Part shown: positions 23,475 through 31,889 of the stretch, piece after piece
How the letters are laid out: every line of letters begins with the position of its first letter
How positions within the stretch are numbered: the first letter of the stretch is position 1
Assembly: GCF_029223485.1 (NCBI RefSeq)
Contig: NZ_JARHTP010000007.1
Coordinates: forward strand, 1-64,000
DNA length: 64,000 nt
Reading direction: 5' to 3'
DNA from: Streptomyces coacervatus
Lineage (GTDB): Bacteria > Actinomycetota > Actinomycetes > Streptomycetales > Streptomycetaceae
Made by a program: the position numbers and the translations under genes
The notes under the pieces: generated by a model
Database searches by the model: none
What the model saw: only the letters and a program-made list of their open reading frames with translations
What the model was told of the DNA's origin: nothing

Positions 23475-23873
23475 ATGACACACAGCCGTGGCGCCAAGCT
23501 GGTCGCCCAGTTCGCCGGCCAGGAAATGGAGGACCGGGTCCGGCAGATGTTCGCCGACGTGGCCCCCGACTTCATCGACCACGTCGTCGCCTTCGGGTTC
23601 GGGGAGATCTACGCACGCCCCGGACTGGAGCCGGTCGAACGCCAGATCGCCGCGATCGCGGCACTCACCGCGATCGACAACGGATGGAGCCTGCGCAATC
23701 ACATCGAGATCGGCCTGCGCGTGGGCATGCCTCCCGAGCAGGTCGTCGCCGTGCTCATGCAGACCATTCCGTACGTCGGCTTCCCCAAGGCCGCCGAAGC
23801 CCTGCTCCTCGCCCGCCGCATCTTCGACGAACAGGGCCTTCTGCCGGTACCCGCGGCCGACCCGGGGGACTGA
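23475..23873 (+). CDS. Carboxymuconolactone decarboxylase family protein
   Basis: The product is 132 residues and helical, with the CMD/AhpD-like fold: FGEIYARPGLEPVERQIAAI, NGWSLRNHIEIGLRVGM, and EQVVAVLMQTIPYVGFPKAAEAL. The position of the AhpD redox Cys pair is not occupied by a CxxC, so it is closer to the gamma-CMD branch. It starts 14 bases after the PKS stop with GAGAGGAA upstream, so it belongs to the same operon. A role in tailoring or cyclising the polyketide is inference from position. Confidence 0.85.
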   Translation: MTHSRGAKLVAQFAGQEMEDRVRQMFADVAPDFIDHVVAFGFGEIYARPGLEPVERQIAAIAALTAIDNGWSLRNHIEIGLRVGMPPEQVVAVLMQTIPYVGFPKAAEALLLARRIFDEQGLLPVPAADPGD

Positions 23874-23913
23874 CTCTCCGCGAGATCACGGACGGGCTGC
23901 CGGGGCGGGTCGT

Positions 23914-24006
23914 CATCGCATCGGCTGGAGCGTGCAGGTCCCGGCCCGGAAGGCCAGCGAGCGCGACCAGGCGCAGATCGCCGCCTGGAAGGACGAGCGG
24001 TGGCTT
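23914..24006 (+). pseudogene. IS630-type transposase N-terminal scrap
   Basis: About 30 codons encode GWSVQVPARKASERDQAQIA and AWKDERW, the winged-helix segment of IS630-family transposases. Similarity stops abruptly at about 24004, where a second IS remnant begins. No start or stop of its own. Confidence 0.55.
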
Positions 24007-24090
24007 GTCATCAGAAGCCGTATTCATACCGGTCATCGAGCTTGGGGATCGAACAAGGATCTTGGTCGGATGATCTCGGGCTGGGTGGGC
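24004..24090. mobile_element. Diverged left-end remnant of an IS5-type element
   Basis: This stretch aligns at roughly 70% by eye with 24930-25017, the sequence just before the intact IS5 transposase at 25018. Shared blocks include GAAGCCG, GATCGAACA, TGGTCGG, TGATCT and GGCTGGGTGG in the same order. It is therefore the end of a related but older insertion, cut off before its transposase. Confidence 0.6.
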
Positions 24091-24431
24091 TACAAGCTGG
24101 GGGAGACATAGGTATGACACCCGCTGTTGTCACAGTAGGTATGGATCTCGGTCTCGGACGGGGGGACGGTGACGGTTTCTCCCGTGTCGCCTTTCACCTT
24201 GACAGGGACCGGCAGGTGGTTGGTCACGGTGGTGCTGCCTGACGTGGAAACCGATGTCCCGGGGGGAGGTGTCGGGGTGACGCAGAACTCCCCGGCGGAC
24301 GAAGCGACTTCGACCTGGAGGCAAGTGGCGGCATGCGCCGGAGCACCGGTGCATGCCACCCCTGTGACGCTGAGGGCGAGGGCGGCTACGCAAGCGATGC
24401 GCCGGGAGAGCCTGATGGGTCGGTGGGCCAT
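24090..24431 (-). CDS. Small secreted hypothetical protein
   Basis: The product is 113 residues with a clear Sec signal peptide (basic start, ACVAALALSVTGVACTG, then an AHA-A cleavage site). The mature part has paired cysteines (TCLQVEV, GEFCVTP, TYCDNSGCHTYV) that could form two disulfides, separated by a Pro/Thr/Ser stretch and a VTNHLPVPVKVKGDTGE segment. A GGGG site lies before the ATG. The last codons run to the edge of the IS remnant, so the native C-terminus may be altered. Family not recognised. Confidence 0.65.
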   Translation of the reverse strand: MAHRPIRLSRRIACVAALALSVTGVACTGAPAHAATCLQVEVASSAGEFCVTPTPPPGTSVSTSGSTTVTNHLPVPVKVKGDTGETVTVPPSETEIHTYCDNSGCHTYVSPSL

Positions 24432-25017
24432 TGGGAATCCCCTTTTCTGGCGTTGTCAGGTTGAGGAGCAGTGAGCCTTTTCCAACCTCAGTTTGAGGCG
24501 CTGATGTGGAGGGTGAGGACGGCCTGGACGAGGGCTGTGATGTGGGTGTTGCTGCACCGCGGGTTGCGCAGGAATGGCGCCTCCCAGCCCCCACCTCGTC
24601 CAGGACCAGGCACCACCACAGAACCGAGGTTGGTTAATCGGACTACCCGACCTCGATTTCAAGCCACTGTGACACCGGTGCGTCATCACGAGGAAGAGGC
24701 GCGCGACCGTGTGAATCGGGGGCGCTCGAAGCGCGCAGCAGAGCGCTCCACAACACCAACCCGCTCACGACCCTTTGCGTCAATCGCAACTCCCAGCGAC
24801 CAAGAACCCGGTGTCGCCGCCCCGCAATCGCCCGACGGGGAACCCGCTTCAACCCGGTTGTCGGCGTACGGAATTACGGCCTGGGGGAAAATTTAGGTCG
24901 GGATGTGCTGCCTCGCGGTTGGGCTGGTGTGTGATCGGAAGCCGCATCTCTATCGATCACGAGGACGGTTCTGATCGAACAGGGTCGCTGGTCGGGTGAT
25001 CTTGGCTGGGTGGAGGC
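24432..25017. other. Intergenic region and left end of IS5 element
   Basis: No gene is convincing between 24432 and about 24900. From about 24905 to 25017 lies the left end of the IS5 element, homologous to the remnant at 24004-24090. Base composition is lower in GC than in neighbouring genes, consistent with transferred DNA. Confidence 0.5.
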
Positions 25018-26034
25018 ATGAGGACAGGGCCCCTTGGTAGCCCGGGTTTGCGACCACTCGAGTGCCAGGAGGCCCTGTTGATCCAGTCTTGCGCGACTGC
25101 CCTTGCCCCGTCCAACTCCCGCGTGTCGTCGTGTGATTGCGTCGCTCACCGGTTCGGGAACGCGGCCGACCGTCCGAACAGGGTGCGGCGGTATCCGTCG
25201 GACGTGACGGATGCGGAGTGGGCGGCCGTACGTGACGCGCTGCCGGTGCCGGCCTGGCTGGAGGGCCGGGGCGGCCAGCCGGAGGGCTACTGCCACCGGC
25301 AGATGCTCGACGCGGTCTTCTACGTCACCGACAACGGCGTTAAGTGGCGCTCCGTTCCTGCCGACTTCCCCGCATGGGACCGCGTCTACGCCTTCTTCCG
25401 CAGATGGCGCAAGGACGGCCTGGTCAAGGAGCTGCACGACCGGCTGCGCGGCCAGGTCCGCGAGGCCGCGGGACGCGACCGCGAGCCGACCGCGGCGATC
25501 ATCGACTCGCAGTCGGTCAAGGCGGCCGCCTCGGTGCCCGCCAGCTCACGCGGTTACGACGGCGGGAAGAAAATCAACGGCAGGCGTCGGCACGTCAACA
25601 CGGACAGCCTCGGCCTGCTGCTGATGGTGCTCGTGACCGCCGGGAACGTCACCGACCGCCAGGCCGCGGGCCTGCTGCTACCTCAACTGCGGGCACAATT
25701 CCGCAAGATCACGTTGATCTGGGCCGACAGCGGCTACACCGGCCGCCTGGTCACGTGGGCGAAGGAGAAGCTGCAGCTCACCCTCCAGATCGTCAAGCGG
25801 AGCGATGACATGACCGGGTTCGTGGTGCTGCCGAGACGGTGGGTGGTGGAGCGCAGTCTGGGGTGGTTGATGCGCTCACGCCGCCTGGTGCACGCCTACG
25901 ATACCCAGCCCGCCAGCAGCGAGGCGTTCATCTACTTCTCGGCGAGCATGCTGATGGCCCGCCGCCTGGCCCGCACCGCCACCAACAGGGCCGTCAACTC
26001 CCCGCGTCAGGATCAGACGACGCCCGCGGCATGA
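25018..26034 (+). mobile_element. IS5-family transposase, apparently intact
   Basis: The product is 338 residues in one frame with the IS5 DDE core: TDAEWAAVRDALPVPAWLE, CHRQMLDAVFYVTDNGVKWR, AAIIDSQSVKAA (first Asp), LIWADSGYTGRLV (second Asp) and WVVERSLGWLMRSRRLVHAY (Glu). Unlike the copy at 12900 it needs no frameshift. GTGGAGG precedes the ATG at 25018. The first 55 residues are weakly conserved, so translation may start later, at VRRYPSDVTDAEW. The 3' end overlaps a convergent gene. Confidence 0.85.
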
Positions 26035-26512
26035 ACCGGCCCGACGGCGACGCCATCAAACACTCCCGCTCGACCAGCCGTTTCGCCCTTGACCGCACTC
26101 CCTCGATCTTCGCCGGCACCAACTCCAGCCCCAGCCGGCCGGTCAGCTCCTTCGCCGACACCCCCTCGCTGCCGGCCGGTTCGCCCTCCACCAGCTCGAT
26201 GAGCTGCCGGTGGTCCGCCGCGAGCGCCTCTGCGGGCGTCCCCGGGCGCCATCGCGGAACGATCGAGCCCGCGACCGGGCCCGTATTCGCCTTCATAGCC
26301 GTCTCGGCCGCCGCCTGGCGCCGGGCATCCACCGCCTCGTCCGGAGCGGCCAGGGCCTCGGCGAGTTCCGCACGGGCGATCACTCGGCGCTCCAACACAC
26401 CCTCCGCTACGGCGAGTTCGGCAAGAACCCGCTCGGCTTCCGCGAGAAGCTCCTCCGTCCGCACCCGGGCAGCCGTCTCCCGCTCCTCCAACAGCCCCAT
26501 CACCGATGTCAT
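25994..26512 (-). CDS. IS-linked hypothetical protein (coiled coil plus winged helix)
   Basis: The product is 172 residues. The N-terminal 80 residues form a charged coiled coil (MGLLEERETAARVRTEELLA). A linker (GSIVPRWRPGTPAEALAADH) leads to a helix-turn-helix-like C-terminal part (VSAKELTGRLGLELVPAKIE, RSRAKRLVERECLMASPSGR). I recall proteins of this pattern as common neighbours of Streptomyces insertion sequences. It overlaps the transposase 3' end by 41 bases tail to tail, so it may be an accessory gene of the element. Confidence 0.6.
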   Translation of the reverse strand: MTSVMGLLEERETAARVRTEELLAEAERVLAELAVAEGVLERRVIARAELAEALAAPDEAVDARRQAAAETAMKANTGPVAGSIVPRWRPGTPAEALAADHRQLIELVEGEPAGSEGVSAKELTGRLGLELVPAKIEGVRSRAKRLVERECLMASPSGRFMPRASSDPDAGS

Positions 26513-26763
26513 CGGTCATCTCCGCATCGCCGAGAACGAACTGATCGCCCCCACCCTCCCGCAACGACACCGGAACTATGCCTGACCAGCGGAAACTCAG
26601 CGATCACATCCGGAAAGACAACGGCTTCTCAACACAGGCCTGCATCCTGTCTCCGAGCGGGGTGCGCCTGTTGCTGGTCTTCTGGTGGCCTGCCCTGTGG
26701 TGGTCGGATCGGCACGCTGGTTGGGGGGATCGTCCGAGGTGCGGGGCCGGATACGCTGGCGGG

Positions 26764-27123
26764 GTGATCGAGAATCTTCCTCCCTGTCCGAAGTGCTCTT
26801 GTGAGTACACCTACGAGATGAACGCCCTGGTGGTGTGCCCCGAGTGCGGCCATGAGTGGGTTCCCGCCGAAGCCGGTGCCGAGGGTGGCGATGGTGCAGG
26901 GGAGCGTGTCATCAAGGACGCCGTGGGCAATGTGCTGCAGGACGGTGACGCGGTGGTTGTCACCAAGGCGCTCAAGGTCAAGGGGAGTCCCTCGGGGATC
27001 AAGGCCGGGACCAAGGTGCGCAACATCCGGCTGGTCGACGGGGTCGACGGCCATGACATCGACTGCAAGGTCGACGGTTTCGGGGCGATGCAGCTCAAGT
27101 CCAGCGTGGTCAAGAAGGCCTGA
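26764..27123 (+). CDS. yjdM: YjdM/PhnA zinc-ribbon protein
   Basis: The product is 119 residues starting at GTG 26764 (VIENLPPCPKC). The N-terminal zinc ribbon has two CxxC knuckles (CPKC, CPEC), then the PhnA domain with VIKDAVGNVLQDGDAVVVTK, LKVKGSPSGIKAGTKVRNI and HDIDCKVDGFGAMQLKSSVV. Family members were named for alkylphosphonate growth but lack a proven reaction. A stable hairpin follows the stop. It is unlikely to be co-transcribed with the ArsR operon, which has its own promoter. Confidence 0.92.
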   Translation: MIENLPPCPKCSCEYTYEMNALVVCPECGHEWVPAEAGAEGGDGAGERVIKDAVGNVLQDGDAVVVTKALKVKGSPSGIKAGTKVRNIRLVDGVDGHDIDCKVDGFGAMQLKSSVVKKA

Positions 27124-27136
27124 GCTGCGGCTGATA

Positions 27137-27156
27137 CCCCCCTCCTCGGAGGGGTT
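27137..27156 (+). terminator. Hairpin after yjdM
   Basis: CCCCTCC pairs with GGAGGGG across a very short loop, extended by AAC/GTT-like closing bases, followed by TTG. It lies 14 bases after the yjdM stop and before the ArsR operator. Confidence 0.5.
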
Positions 27157-27179
27157 GCCCGGGCGGCAGTCGGATGCCG

Positions 27180-27206
27180 AATTGCAAAATTTCGCAATTG
27201 GTTAGA
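27180..27206 (+). promoter_or_regulatory. ArsR-type operator/promoter for the sulP operon
   Basis: AATTGCAAAATTTCGCAATT at 27180-27199 is a near-perfect dyad (TTGCnAA, 2 bases, TTnGCAA), followed by GGTTAGATG. The left half looks like a -35 box (TTGCAA), and TAGATG lies 15 bases on. The same arrangement occurs before four other promoters in this window. Confidence 0.7.
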
Positions 27207-27295
27207 TGCTGTGTTGGCTGTGCTCGCAGGTAGCCGCGGGCACAGCCTTTCGTGTCCGCCCCCGGGGTGGGGTTCGCAGGGGAAGCCGAGGGGCC

Positions 27296-27637
27296 GTGTC
27301 CGTTCCGCTGTACCAGGCCAAGGCCGAGTTCTTCCGGATGCTGGGGCATCCCGTACGGATACGGGTGCTGGAGCTGCTGCAGGACGGGCCGATGCCGGTG
27401 CGGGACCTGCTCACGGCCATCGAGGTGGAGCCCTCCAGCCTGTCGCAGCAGCTGGCGGTGTTGCGCCGCTCGGGCATCGTCAGCTCCCGGCGTGAGGGCT
27501 CGACCGTGGTCTATGCCCTCGCGAGCGGAGATGTCGCCGACCTGATGGGGGCCGCCCGCCGGATCCTGACCGAGATGCTGTCCGGGCAAAACGAGCTCCT
27601 GGCCGAGCTGCGGGAAGCCGAGGTAGCTGCGCGATGA
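27296..27637 (+). CDS. ArsR-family repressor
   Basis: The product is 113 residues from GTG 27296. The winged helix includes KAEFFRMLGHPVRIRVLELL, EVEPSSLSQQLAVLRRSGIV and a wing with REGSTVVYALAS, then a C-terminal dimerisation helix. It contains no cysteine, so the classical ArsR/SmtB metal thiol sites are absent; another signal must be sensed. It is highly similar to the three other ArsR proteins here (31890, 42226, 44075). Its TGA overlaps the sulP ATG. Confidence 0.9.
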   Translation: MSVPLYQAKAEFFRMLGHPVRIRVLELLQDGPMPVRDLLTAIEVEPSSLSQQLAVLRRSGIVSSRREGSTVVYALASGDVADLMGAARRILTEMLSGQNELLAELREAEVAAR

Positions 27638-29367
27638 CTTCCCCGTTCACCTGGTTCTGGGGCCGGATCGTCGGTCTGCTGCCTGGCCGTACCGATCTGA
27701 CAGAGATGCGCCGGGATCCGCGCCGGGACCTCCTCGCGGGGCTGACCGTGGCGATCGTCGCGCTTCCGCTCGCCCTCGGCTTCGGCGTCTCTTCCGGGCT
27801 GGGCGCCGAGGCGGGTCTGGCGACCGCCGTCGTCGCGGGGGCGCTCGCCGCGGTGTTCGGCGGTTCGAATCTGCAGGTGTCCGGGCCAACCGGCGCGATG
27901 ACCGTGGTGCTGGTGCCCATCGTCGCGGAGCACGGGCCGTCCGGGGTGCTCACTGTGGGGCTGATGGCGGGCGTGATGCTCGTCGCGCTCGCTCTCCTCA
28001 GGGCCGGCAAGTACATGCAGTACGTGCCCGCGCCCGTCGTCGAGGGCTTCACCCTCGGCATCGCCTGTGTGATCGGCCTGCAGCAGATCCCGAACGCCCT
28101 CGGGGTGCCCAAGCCCGAGGGCGATCGCGTGCTGGTGGTGACCTGGCGGGCGGTCGAGGAGTTCGCCAAGGCGCCGAACTGGACGGCCGTCGGTTTCGCG
28201 CTCGCGGTGGCTGTGGTCATGCTGGCCGGTGCCCGCTGGCGGCCCACCGTCCCGTTCTCGATCCTCGCGGTGATCGCGGCCACCGTGGTGGCGCAGGTCG
28301 CGGGCCTGGACGCCGCCAAGCCGATCGGCGATCTGCCGTCCGGGCTCCCGGCCCCCTCGCTGTCCTTCCTCGATCCCGGGGCGCTCGGCTCCCTGTTGGC
28401 CCCGGCTGTCGCGGTGGCGGCGCTGGCCGCCCTGGAGTCGCTGCTTTCGGCCTCGGTCGCCGACGGCATGACCGTGGGCCAGAAGCACGATCCGGACCGC
28501 GAGCTGTTCGGGCAAGGTCTGGCTAACATCGCGGCCCCGCTGTTCGGCGGGGTGCCCGCAACCGGTGCCATCGCGCGTACGGCGGTCAACGTCCGTACCG
28601 GGGCCGGATCCCGGCTGGCCGCGCTCACCCACGCCGCGATCCTCGCGGTGATCGTCTTCGCCGCCGCTCCCCTCGTCTCCAAGATCCCGCTCGCCGCGCT
28701 GGCCGGTGTGCTGCTGGCCACCGCGATCCGCATGGTCGAGGTCGGCTCGCTGCGGGCCATGGCCCGAGCGACCCGCTCGGACGCGTTGATCCTCGTCCTG
28801 ACCGCCGTCGCGACCCTCGCGCTCGATCTCGTGTACGCCGTGATGATCGGCCTGGTGGTCGCGGGCGCGCTCGCCCTGCGCGCCGTCGCCAAGCAGGCCC
28901 GCCTGGACCAGGTACCGCTGGATCGCGGTGATCACAGTGCCGAGGAGCACGCGCTGCTCGCGGAACACATCGTTGCTTACCGCATCGACGGGCCGCTGTT
29001 CTTCGCAGCCGCCCACCGTTTCCTGCTGGAGCTGGCCGAGGTCGCCGACGTGCGCGTCGTCATCCTGCGCATGTCCCGGGTGACGACCATCGACGCCACC
29101 GGTGCCCTTGTCCTGAAGGACGTGGTGGAGAAGCTCAACCGGCGCGGCATCGTCGTGATGACCTCCGGGATACGCGCAGGTCAGCGCCAGGTCCTGGACT
29201 CGGTCGGCGCGCTGGAACTGCTGCGCCTGGAAGGGCGCGAGTACGCCACCACGCCCGAGGCGATCCAGGGTGCCCGCACCTACCTGGAGTGCGCCGGAGT
29301 CATGCCGCCGCTGCCCGCCCGGACCGCCCGGTCCATCAGCGAGGAAACAGAGGAATCCGTCGGATGA
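27634..29367 (+). CDS. SulP-family anion transporter with STAS domain
   Basis: The product is 577 residues. The membrane part (about 20-430) has the SulP features LTVAIVALPLALGFGVSSGL, GAMTVVLVPIVAEHG, NIAAPLFGGVPATGAIARTA. A C-terminal STAS domain (about 450-550) has VVILRMSRVTTIDATGALVL. Such proteins carry sulfate, bicarbonate or dicarboxylates; substrate here is unknown. It is translationally coupled to the ArsR gene upstream and to the PNPOx-like gene downstream (ATGA overlaps), giving a five-gene operon. Confidence 0.93.
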   Translation: MTSPFTWFWGRIVGLLPGRTDLTEMRRDPRRDLLAGLTVAIVALPLALGFGVSSGLGAEAGLATAVVAGALAAVFGGSNLQVSGPTGAMTVVLVPIVAEHGPSGVLTVGLMAGVMLVALALLRAGKYMQYVPAPVVEGFTLGIACVIGLQQIPNALGVPKPEGDRVLVVTWRAVEEFAKAPNWTAVGFALAVAVVMLAGARWRPTVPFSILAVIAATVVAQVAGLDAAKPIGDLPSGLPAPSLSFLDPGALGSLLAPAVAVAALAALESLLSASVADGMTVGQKHDPDRELFGQGLANIAAPLFGGVPATGAIARTAVNVRTGAGSRLAALTHAAILAVIVFAAAPLVSKIPLAALAGVLLATAIRMVEVGSLRAMARATRSDALILVLTAVATLALDLVYAVMIGLVVAGALALRAVAKQARLDQVPLDRGDHSAEEHALLAEHIVAYRIDGPLFFAAAHRFLLELAEVADVRVVILRMSRVTTIDATGALVLKDVVEKLNRRGIVVMTSGIRAGQRQVLDSVGALELLRLEGREYATTPEAIQGARTYLECAGVMPPLPARTARSISEETEESVG

Positions 29368-29771
29368 GCACGTCACCCGCAGTCCTGCGCATGGTCGAGG
29401 TCTCCGGTGCAGAGGCCCTGTGGCTGCTGGAGGGCAGCGCGCTGGGGCGGCTGGTGTACACCCAGCGGGAGTTGACCGTCATCCGGCCCGGCCGGCACAC
29501 CTGGGAGTACGGGCGGCTGGTGGTGCGCACGCCTGCGCCGGCGGCCGCGGTTCCCGCGACGGCGACGTATCACGTGGACGAGGTCCGCGCGGCGAGCGGC
29601 ACCGGCTGGAGCGTCACGGTCGCCGGGCCGGTCGACGTGATCACCGATCCCGACGAGGCCGCCCATTACCAGCGCACCCTCACCGGTTGGACCCACGGTC
29701 CGCACGACACCGTGCTGCGCCTGCACCCCAAGACGGTGAGCGGATTCCGTCTCGCCCGCGCGGAGCCGTGA
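29364..29771 (+). CDS. PNPOx-like split-barrel protein
   Basis: The product is 135 residues with a flavin/F420-binding split-barrel pattern: LWLLEGSALGRLVYTQREL at the N-terminus, VIRPGRHTWEYGRLVVRTP, then GWSVTVAGPVDVITDP and a C-terminal HPKTVSGFRLA. The family includes Rv0080 of M. tuberculosis, which is encoded next to the Rv0081 ArsR regulator. A paralogue lies at 40367-40801. The N-terminal HPVNH-type segment is less conserved than in that paralogue, so cofactor binding is uncertain. Confidence 0.8.
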   Translation: MSTSPAVLRMVEVSGAEALWLLEGSALGRLVYTQRELTVIRPGRHTWEYGRLVVRTPAPAAAVPATATYHVDEVRAASGTGWSVTVAGPVDVITDPDEAAHYQRTLTGWTHGPHDTVLRLHPKTVSGFRLARAEP

Positions 29772-30226
29772 TGAGTTCTCGACTCGCCGCTTTGCCCCAC
29801 CGGCATGTGCTGACCCTGCCCGCCATGCCGTCCGCGGTCCGAACAGCCCGGGAGACTGCCGAGCAGGCCCTGGCCGAGTGGGGCATCAGCCCGCGCCATC
29901 CCGCCATCGGCCCGGCGCTGCTGATCCTCAGCGAGCTGGTTACGAACAGCGTCCGGCATGCCGCGGTGGTCTCCCCGCAGGTGACCGTCATCTATGCGGC
30001 GAGCAAGGACTGTCTTGCGTTCGGCGTGCACGACCGCCACCCCTTCCAGCCGGCGCTGTACGGCGCGGTCACCGACGCCGGGACGGGCGGCCTGGCCACC
30101 GTCATGGAGCTCACGCTGGGCCTGGGCGGCAACGCGGTGGTCCGGGGCGACGCCGACGGCCAGGGCAAGAGCATCTGGATCATCCTTCCCCTTCGAGCCG
30201 ACAGGCTGACCGCGCAAGGAAGTTGA
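29771..30226 (+). CDS. HATPase_c anti-sigma-factor-like ATP-binding protein
   Basis: The product is 151 residues with the short GHKL ATPase domain of Streptomyces RsbW-like proteins. The N-box is LLILSELVTNSVRHA, followed by a VHDRHP G1-like box and GLATVMELTLGLGGNAV. Such proteins are usually serine kinases or regulators acting on STAS antagonists; one is encoded immediately downstream at 30232. Start and previous stop overlap (TGATG). Confidence 0.85.
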   Translation: MSSRLAALPHRHVLTLPAMPSAVRTARETAEQALAEWGISPRHPAIGPALLILSELVTNSVRHAAVVSPQVTVIYAASKDCLAFGVHDRHPFQPALYGAVTDAGTGGLATVMELTLGLGGNAVVRGDADGQGKSIWIILPLRADRLTAQGS

Positions 30227-30231
30227 GCATC

Positions 30232-30645
30232 ATGACGATCGAGTGGCGCTACACCGTCGAGCAGGACCTCGGCATCCTGTCCGTCTCCGGATACCTCGGG
30301 CCGGACGCTGTCCGCCGCTTCGCCGGTGCGGTCGGCTGGGTGGTGGGACGCGGGAGCGGTCCGGTCATCGTCGACCTGACCGAGCTGCGCAGCTGGTCGG
30401 CCGAGGGCCAGTTGGCGATCACCGAGGCCGTGCGGCGTCTCGCCGCAGCGGGCCGCAGCCTGGAGCTGGCCGCGATCCCCGCCGACGGCTCCCTCGTCCC
30501 CCGGGGGGACTGCCCACCCATCCCCGTGCACGCCGACCTGGCCGGCGCGCTCGCGGCACACAGCAGTCGGCACGGTGAGCCGCCGGCGGGCCGCCACCAG
30601 TGGCGCACGACAGGGTGGCCGGGCGGAGACGACGCGGGCGAGTGA
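30232..30645 (+). CDS. STAS-domain anti-sigma factor antagonist-like protein
   Basis: The product is 137 residues. It has the STAS beta-alpha fold: YTVEQDLGILSVSGYLGPDA, VIVDLTELRSWSAEGQLAIT with Ser at the usual phospho-site position, and a hydrophobic C-terminal strand. A charged tail of about 25 residues follows. With the HATPase gene 6 bases upstream it forms a plausible kinase-antagonist pair. Confidence 0.78.
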   Translation: MTIEWRYTVEQDLGILSVSGYLGPDAVRRFAGAVGWVVGRGSGPVIVDLTELRSWSAEGQLAITEAVRRLAAAGRSLELAAIPADGSLVPRGDCPPIPVHADLAGALAAHSSRHGEPPAGRHQWRTTGWPGGDDAGE

Positions 30646-30656
30646 CCCCGCGGGGT

Positions 30657-31448
30657 TCAGCCGGGGGCGAAGGCACCGTCGCTGTCCCGCACAGGTACGA
30701 GGGTGCAGGTGTCCTCTTCCGTGGCGATGGCCACGTCTTCGACGAAGCCTGTCGCAGCGAGTTCGCGGCCGGAGGCGCTGGCGGCGATGGCGCGTGTGAG
30801 GTCGGCGGTGCCTTCGTAGGCCGCTTTCGCGGCGGCTGCCTCGGCGGACAGGCCCCCCGCACCCTGGTGGTGCAGCTCGGAGATGAGGGCGCCGGCGCCG
30901 AGCAGGTCTTCCAGCGCGGGGCGCAGGCTGCCATCCGGCCATCGCTCGCCCGCGGCAATCACGTCCACCGGGTGTTCGGGCGTGCCGTAGCCGTGGGCGG
31001 TGAGCCAGTTGCCGACCGCGGTGATGTTGCGCAGGCAGGCGGCGACCACCCGCACGCCGGGCGGAGCTGCGGCCGCGATGGCCGCGCCGCTCGGGGACGG
31101 CAGCACCAGCCGTGCCACGAACCGGGCGCGGCGCAGGTGGGCCGGGGAGATCGACCAGGGGCTGTCGGGCGTGACGGCGTGGCGCGCGACGGCCAGCCGC
31201 GCACCCGATTGCCGCGCGTACACGGCGGCGGCCTTCTCCGAGGCCCGTTCGGCCGTGGTGGCGGGGCTGGCCGGCAGCCAGAAGGGAAGGACCCGGATAC
31301 CCGTCTCGACGGCGACGCTCACCGCCGTGCTGAAGGACAGCACATCGACGACGACCAGACAGGTCGCCTCCGCGGCGAGGCGGCCCGCTCCGGCCAGCCC
31401 CCACTCGAATCGGATCCCGCTGCCGGGCTGGACGGCCCAGTCACCCAT
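30657..31448 (-). CDS. comB: 2-phosphosulfolactate phosphatase (ComB-like)
   Basis: The product is 263 residues. Conserved ComB segments are FEWGLAGAGRLAAEATCLVVVDVLSFSTAV in adjoining pieces, LPSPSGAAIAAAA, and VVAACLRNITAVGNWL. The enzyme removes phosphate from 2-phosphosulfolactate in coenzyme M synthesis; in actinobacteria the true substrate is often unknown. It converges on the STAS gene. Placement beside a SulP transporter hints at sulfonate or sulfate metabolism, but this is inference. Confidence 0.82.
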   Translation of the reverse strand: MGDWAVQPGSGIRFEWGLAGAGRLAAEATCLVVVDVLSFSTAVSVAVETGIRVLPFWLPASPATTAERASEKAAAVYARQSGARLAVARHAVTPDSPWSISPAHLRRARFVARLVLPSPSGAAIAAAAPPGVRVVAACLRNITAVGNWLTAHGYGTPEHPVDVIAAGERWPDGSLRPALEDLLGAGALISELHHQGAGGLSAEAAAAKAAYEGTADLTRAIAASASGRELAATGFVEDVAIATEEDTCTLVPVRDSDGAFAPG

Positions 31449-31488
31449 GACCCAACCCTCCCGTGCGGACCCGCGTGCCGTGCGGGGC

Positions 31489-31674
31489 TCAGCCCCGGTC
31501 ACCGTCCGACGCGGACCTGGCACTCCGGCCGCCGAAGGACAGTTTCAGCATCCGGGCCCCACCGCACCGCGGGCACTGCCCGTCCGGGCCGACGGCGGTG
31601 GGCCGGCACTTGAGGCGGCAGGCCGGGCACTTGAACCAGGCGACGGCCGCGCCACGCAGCGGAATGATTCTCAC
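31489..31674 (-). CDS. Small zinc-ribbon protein
   Basis: The product is 61 residues from GTG 31674, which has GGGAGG 6 bases upstream. It has two cysteine knuckles, WFKCPACRLKCRP and GQCPRCGGARML, as in rubredoxin-like zinc ribbons. Its promoter region contains the TTGCTAA/TTAGCAA dyad shared with the divergent ArsR gene, so both are likely repressed together. Confidence 0.65.
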   Translation of the reverse strand: MRIIPLRGAAVAWFKCPACRLKCRPTAVGPDGQCPRCGGARMLKLSFGGRSARSASDGDRG

Positions 31675-31702
31675 GCAAGCCTCCCTCACATCACGTATGG
31701 AC

Positions 31703-31718
31703 TTGCTAATCTTAGCAA
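31703..31718. promoter_or_regulatory. ArsR-type operator upstream of the Ehr operon
   Basis: TTGCTAA, TC, TTAGCAA is a perfect 7-2-7 inverted repeat between the zinc-ribbon gene and the ArsR gene at 31890. It matches the consensus TTGCnAAnnTTnGCAA found at 27182-27197. On the minus strand TTGCTA is followed 15 bases later by TACGTG, a possible -10. Confidence 0.7.
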
Positions 31719-31889
31719 TTGTTGAGGTCGTCACCGCTGATTTCGGGCGGTTCGGTTCTCGTGCGCGGATTCGGCATGGCCACTGCCGCGGGCGAGGATG
31801 GGCCGCATGTGTTTGACGAGTGGGTGGATGCGATGCGCCGAGGACCGGCCAATACGGCCGTGCTGCTCCGCCGGGGAGGGGACGGCACG

